A stretch of 10,097 nucleotides of DNA, taken from positions 1 through 10,097 of the forward strand of contig DFIA01000036.1 of the NCBI GenBank assembly GCA_002372015.1, in the 5' to 3' direction. The stretch is from Bacteroidales bacterium UBA3709 (lineage in GTDB: Bacteria > Bacteroidota > Bacteroidia > Bacteroidales > UBA932). Under the pieces are notes generated by a model. The model worked only from the letters and a program-made list of their open reading frames with translations. It was not told the origin of the DNA and did no database searches. This document shows, piece by piece, positions 7,554 to 10,097 of this stretch. The translations under genes were made by a program, and so were the position numbers. Position 1 is the first letter of the stretch; every line of letters starts with the position of its first letter.

Positions 7554-8489
7554 ATGAAAACAATAAAGATATTAGGTACGGTTAAAGCCTATATTATAAT
7601 CACGCTTGGCCTGTTGTGCTACGTATTGGGATGGACCATATTCTTGATTCCAAATAACTTGGTTGGTGGCGGGGTATCCGGTATTTCATCTATTATCTTG
7701 TATGCCTTTGGAATACCTATTTCGGTAACTTATTTTGCAATAAACACGATACTCCTTCTGATAGCTCTTAAAGTACTTGGCAAAGGCTTTGGTTTTAAAA
7801 CTATTTACGCAATAATTGCAACCACCCTGTTTTTTCAGTTTGTTCCTTCTTTTCTTCCTCAAGATTTTATAGAAGAAATAGCAATATCTAATGGTAAGTT
7901 GCTGTCTGCCATTTTTGGAGGCGTGATGAGCGGACTTGGCATAGGCATCAGCTTTTCTCAGGGAGGCAGCACAGGTGGAACGGATATAGTGGCACTGATG
8001 GTGGCCAAGTATCATAACATAGCTCCGGGGCGTATGATACTTTATATGGATTTGGTTATCATAGCCTGTTCTCTTTTAATTCCGGCAAAAGATATATTGG
8101 ATGCCTCTGGAGCAGCTATAGGTAAGGAAACTTGGGGAATGAGGTTAGCTACAGTGCTTTACGGATATATGCTTATAGCTTCTTGTTCTCAGATAGTAGA
8201 TATGATGGTAGCCGGAAGCAGACAAAGTGTACAGGTGTATATTTTTTCTCATCAATACGAAAAAATAGCAGATATAATAACAACTGAGATGGGACATGGC
8301 GTTACAGTATTAACGGGAGAGGGCTGGTACACCAAAAAAGAGAATAAAATGCTATTGGTTTTGATTCATAAAACAGAAACCGGAAAGATTCATAGCTTGA
8401 TAAAGGCTGTGGACAGAGACGCATTTATATCAATGGCCCCAGTAACAGGAGTGTGGGGAAGAGGATTCCAGCAGTTGCCATTGAAATAG
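7554..8489 (+). CDS. YitT-family membrane protein, second copy
   Basis: Product of 311 residues, a paralogue of the preceding protein over nearly its whole length: GVSGISS (40-46), GKGFGFKTIYAIIATTLFF, GGSTGGTDIVALMVAKY (137-153), and a DUF2179 domain at about 223-306 (QSVQVYIFSHQYEKIADII ... FISMAPVTGVWGRGF). The second membrane half carries a longer loop (about 178-195, ILDASGAAIGKETWGMRL) than the first copy. The two copies probably arose by tandem duplication and have diverged well; whether they form a heteromer is not known. No Shine-Dalgarno is obvious before the ATG. Only 28 bases separate it from the first copy, which argues for cotranscription. It appears to be the last gene of the unit that begins at 605. 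Confidence 0.92.
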   Translation: MKTIKILGTVKAYIIITLGLLCYVLGWTIFLIPNNLVGGGVSGISSIILYAFGIPISVTYFAINTILLLIALKVLGKGFGFKTIYAIIATTLFFQFVPSFLPQDFIEEIAISNGKLLSAIFGGVMSGLGIGISFSQGGSTGGTDIVALMVAKYHNIAPGRMILYMDLVIIACSLLIPAKDILDASGAAIGKETWGMRLATVLYGYMLIASCSQIVDMMVAGSRQSVQVYIFSHQYEKIADIITTEMGHGVTVLTGEGWYTKKENKMLLVLIHKTETGKIHSLIKAVDRDAFISMAPVTGVWGRGFQQLPLK

Positions 8490-8507
8490 CATTTTTTGTA
8501 CGATTCT

Positions 8508-8532
8508 GGAATTGTGTAACTCTTACAATTCC
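8508..8532. promoter_or_regulatory. Perfect dyad, 8-bp arms and 9-base loop
   Basis: GGAATTGT (8508-8515) and ACAATTCC (8525-8532) are perfect reverse complements around 9 bases. A second, overlapping symmetry is TGTAA-CTC-TTACA (8515-8527). There is no T-run after the dyad in the plus direction, so it is a poor intrinsic terminator for the YitT gene ending at 8489. It may be an operator for the regulator gene downstream, or an RNA hairpin processing or protecting the 3' end of the upstream transcript. Confidence 0.5.
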
Positions 8533-8593
8533 GTAAATAACAAATAGTTAATAGCTTTTTCTATGAAGGCCTATATGTTAAGCATTGGGCTGC

Positions 8594-8601
8594 TATTTTT
8601 G
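8594..8601 (+). promoter_or_regulatory. Candidate -7 promoter element before the HTH gene pair
   Basis: TATTTTTG matches TAnnTTTG exactly. No good -33 TTTG is seen 19-21 bases upstream, so activator dependence is possible. Transcription would start near 8607, about 50 bases before the ATG at 8660. The element overlaps the left arm of the dyad at 8597-8621. Confidence 0.35.
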
Positions 8602-8621
8602 TGCTTTCTTTCTGCACAAAA
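8597..8621. promoter_or_regulatory. Second perfect dyad, 8-bp arms and 9-base loop
   Basis: TTTTGTGC (8597-8604) and GCACAAAA (8614-8621) are perfect reverse complements around 9 pyrimidines. Arm and loop lengths equal those of the dyad at 8508-8532, and centres are 89 bases apart. Both contain TTGT facing ACAA, though not at the same distance from the centre. Because it overlaps the candidate -7 element, binding here could block transcription of the HTH genes. As RNA it would also fold within the orphan ORF. Confidence 0.45.
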
Positions 8622-8659
8622 GTAGTGATATAACCTTTTTCCATTGCGAAAAAAGCAGC

Positions 8660-9235
8660 ATGAATATGAACACAATACATAAGATATCTATTATTTTATC
8701 AGGTACTGTGGCACTTCTGTTTGTGGCGCATAAACTTTATTTCAAGAAACTAAAAAAGCGAACCGTATCAAAGAGCAAAATGTATCTTATCAATAGTGCC
8801 GACTCTTCTCTCCTATGCGAAAATAGCGAGAGTAGTTATTTGATAGATAAAATTATACGCTGCTTTGAGCAAGATAAAGTATATACTAATCCCAGACTAA
8901 AAATAGCAGATTTGGCCAAGTCTATAGGAACTAACCGTAATTATCTTTCGAGAGCGGTAAATGGCTATTTCATGCTTAATTTCAATCAGTTGTGCAATTA
9001 TTTTAGAGTGCGCGAGGCATGTAGGATTTATGTAGAGGAAGGTCTTCTTCCCAGAGAGGTATGGATGCGCCGTTCCGGCTTTATATCTTCTTCTTCTTTT
9101 TCCAGCAGTTTCTCGCTATTTACGGGGCGCTCTCCTGCAAGGTGGCAGAGGGAGGTTCGGTTGAGGCTGCAGAAGAACGAAAAAGTATCTATAGACGAAT
9201 ATGTGGGTAAATTAAAAGATATGATAAAAAAGTGA
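8660..9235 (+). CDS. Membrane-anchored AraC-type DNA-binding protein
   Basis: Product of 191 residues. An N-terminal membrane helix (about 9-26, ISIILSGTVALLFVAHKL) is followed at once by the strongly basic KKLKKRTVSKSK, which by the positive-inside rule puts the rest in the cytoplasm. After a linker (40-60) comes an AraC-type double HTH: first helix-turn-helix about 81-101 (IADLAKSIGTNRNYLSRAV), second about 131-152, ending in the family signature RRSGFISSSSFSSSFSLFTGRSPARW. There is no ligand-binding or sensory domain and only 8 residues before the membrane helix. It resembles the C-terminal end of the TPR-membrane-HTH or hybrid regulators common in Bacteroidales. I chose ATG 8660 (8666 is possible) because upstream in-frame codons back to a TTG at 8585 run through the dyad and promoter. 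It ends 1 base before the next HTH gene, so translation is probably coupled. Confidence 0.82.
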   Translation: MNMNTIHKISIILSGTVALLFVAHKLYFKKLKKRTVSKSKMYLINSADSSLLCENSESSYLIDKIIRCFEQDKVYTNPRLKIADLAKSIGTNRNYLSRAVNGYFMLNFNQLCNYFRVREACRIYVEEGLLPREVWMRRSGFISSSSFSSSFSLFTGRSPARWQREVRLRLQKNEKVSIDEYVGKLKDMIKK

Positions 9236-9236
9236 T

Positions 9237-9767
9237 ATGAAAAATTTAATCCGAAAACTTCTGAGCCACTGTTATTCAGATGGTAAAGATGGGGCGGCAG
9301 AAACCGCACCTTCTATCTGTGAGCGAGATGCGGCAGTACAAATTATGATGTATTATCCTGAGTGCAGTTTTACCTATTCTAAAATTCAGACTCTTAAAGA
9401 AGTGGAACTACGATTAGATAAGTATTTGCACAAAGAGCGTCTCTATTTAGATCCGTGTATGAATCTTACAAAAATGGCTATGATAGTTGGCAGTAATCGT
9501 ACCTATCTCTCCAATATAATGGCTTCCAGAAACGGTTTTAGAAACTATATGAACGAGCTCAGACTTAAATATATAGCAGATCGGATAGAAGATAGCGGAG
9601 TATCTGGAGCAAAGAAATGTCTTAGGGAACCTAAGGAAAAATTAACCTCAGACGATATAATATCAATAGTTCTCTCCAGCGGCTTTGCCGATATGCGTAC
9701 ATTCAGAAGAGCACTGTCTTTATCTGTTGGTAAATGGGCTGATGTTATCAGAGAAAAAATCTATTAA
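9237..9767 (+). CDS. Soluble AraC-type DNA-binding protein
   Basis: Product of 176 residues with no membrane segment or signal peptide. The C-terminal ~110 residues are an AraC-type double HTH: LTKMAMIVGSNRTYLSNIM (about 77-95) is the first reader unit, NYMNELRLKYIADRIED the connecting helix, and LTSDDIISIVLSSGFADMRT (136-155) plus FRRALSLSVGKWADVI the second. The linker between the HTHs is longer than in the neighbour (GVSGAKKCLREPKEK). The N-terminal ~50 residues match nothing I recognise and are too short for a cupin-type sensor domain. It is a distant paralogue of the preceding gene (shared IG/VG-x-NR-x-YLS core) and begins 1 base after it, so the two are likely made together and may work as a pair. 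The 3' end overlaps the convergent trkA gene by 20 bases. Confidence 0.8.
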   Translation: MKNLIRKLLSHCYSDGKDGAAETAPSICERDAAVQIMMYYPECSFTYSKIQTLKEVELRLDKYLHKERLYLDPCMNLTKMAMIVGSNRTYLSNIMASRNGFRNYMNELRLKYIADRIEDSGVSGAKKCLREPKEKLTSDDIISIVLSSGFADMRTFRRALSLSVGKWADVIREKIY

Positions 9768-10097
9768 CCTTGGTAAGAACCTGTGGAAGAGCAAATACTA
9801 CCACTCTATCGTAAGGATGAACAACGGTGTTTTCTCCTGCAATAATACTTTCTTCTCCGCGAATAATGCCTCCGACAATGGCTTCTCTTGGGAATCTGAG
9901 ATCTTTGAGAGGAACTTTGGTGATAGCACTTTCTGGATTAGCTATAAACTCCAGAACTTCTGCATCCGAGCCATTAAGGCATTTTATAGAGCGTACTTTG
10001 TTGCTTAGGGTAAATCTGAATATACGCCCGGCTGTTACCAGTTTTTTGTTGATAACGGCATCTACCCCCATATCTTCTGCCAGCTTAATATATTCTA
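9748..10097 (-). CDS. trkA: Trk potassium uptake regulator TrkA, C-terminal part (cut by window edge)
   Basis: The last 116 residues of a larger protein; the frame stays open to the window end, where the codons read EYIKLAEDMGVDAVINKKL. TrkA is the cytoplasmic NAD(H)-binding gating subunit of Trk/Ktr potassium channels. What is seen is the end of an RCK_N (TrkA-N) domain (VDAVINKKLVTAGRIFRF) and a complete RCK_C (TrkA-C) domain: AEVLEFIA, PLKDLRFPREAIVGGIIRG, ESIIAGENTVVHPYDRVVVFAL. The ATG at 10071 lies inside the gene and is not the start. The partner TrkH/TrkG is not in the window. Its last 20 bases overlap the end of the convergent HTH gene, leaving no room for a conventional terminator between them. 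Confidence 0.9.
   Translation of the reverse strand, partial: EYIKLAEDMGVDAVINKKLVTAGRIFRFTLSNKVRSIKCLNGSDAEVLEFIANPESAITKVPLKDLRFPREAIVGGIIRGEESIIAGENTVVHPYDRVVVFALPQVLTKVNRFFL

Larger units (their letters stand above)
8563..8625 (+). pseudogene. Orphan signal-peptide ORF (20 residues), possible remnant
   Basis: An ATG at 8563 opens 20 codons reading MKAYMLSIGLLFLCFLSAQK and then TAG. The pattern is a lysine near the start, a hydrophobic core of about 14 residues, and a Ser-Ala/Gln-Lys cleavage site. This is what a Bacteroidota secretory signal peptide looks like, yet it stops right after the cleavage site. TAGCTTTT (8552-8559) just upstream is a 7-of-8 match to the -7 element. The next gene is in a different frame and begins with a membrane helix. 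It may be the remaining 5' end of a larger regulator that lost its middle, a leader peptide, or chance in AT-rich DNA. Confidence 0.3.

Noticed and set aside
8508..8532. Intrinsic terminator after the second YitT gene
   Set aside because: The dyad is perfect but has no T-run downstream on the plus strand, and its stem is AT-rich. It was kept as a regulatory dyad instead.
9685..10008. Plus-strand ORF of 107 codons after the second HTH gene
   Set aside because: It is antisense to the well-supported TrkA C-terminal domain, and its translation shows no domain features.

Overview
The window looks like a chromosomal segment of a Bacteroidota bacterium, most likely order Bacteroidales. The grounds are a TAnnTTTG-type -7 promoter element, a near absence of Shine-Dalgarno sites, an enlarged LeuRS of the Bacteroidota type, AraC-type HTH proteins without ligand domains, and an AT-rich composition. 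I cannot name a genus.

Layout. (1) 44-352, minus strand: a small tail-anchored protein of unknown function. (2) 353-604: a divergent intergenic region carrying a perfect 12-bp inverted repeat and a promoter for the rightward genes. (3) 605-8489, plus strand: six closely spaced genes (gaps of 24, 15, 42, 3 and 28 bases) that look like one transcription unit. They encode a SPOR-domain lipoprotein with a serine-rich linker, glycine cleavage T protein (gcvT), a secreted M28-peptidase-like protein fused to a TonB C-terminal domain, leucyl-tRNA synthetase (leuS), and two tandem YitT-family membrane proteins. (4) 8490-8659: a regulatory-looking leader with two dyads of identical geometry (8-bp arms, 9-base loops) and a 20-residue ORF that reads as a signal peptide and stops. 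(5) 8660-9767: two AraC-type HTH proteins one base apart, the first membrane-anchored. (6) 9748-10097, minus strand: the C-terminal end of a TrkA-type potassium-channel regulator, overlapping the second HTH gene tail to tail.

The genes of the main unit do not form one pathway. They combine envelope maintenance (SPOR lipoprotein, M28/TonB-C protein), one-carbon metabolism (gcvT), translation (leuS) and membrane proteins of unknown substrate (YitT pair). The most notable points are the M28-like protein, which has lost most zinc-binding residues; the orphan signal peptide followed by a membrane-anchored DNA-binding protein, which together look like the two ends of a regulator that lost its middle; and the dyads in front of that regulator. 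No CRISPR array, rRNA, tRNA, complete insertion sequence or phage gene is visible. I did not find a convincing new multi-gene system.
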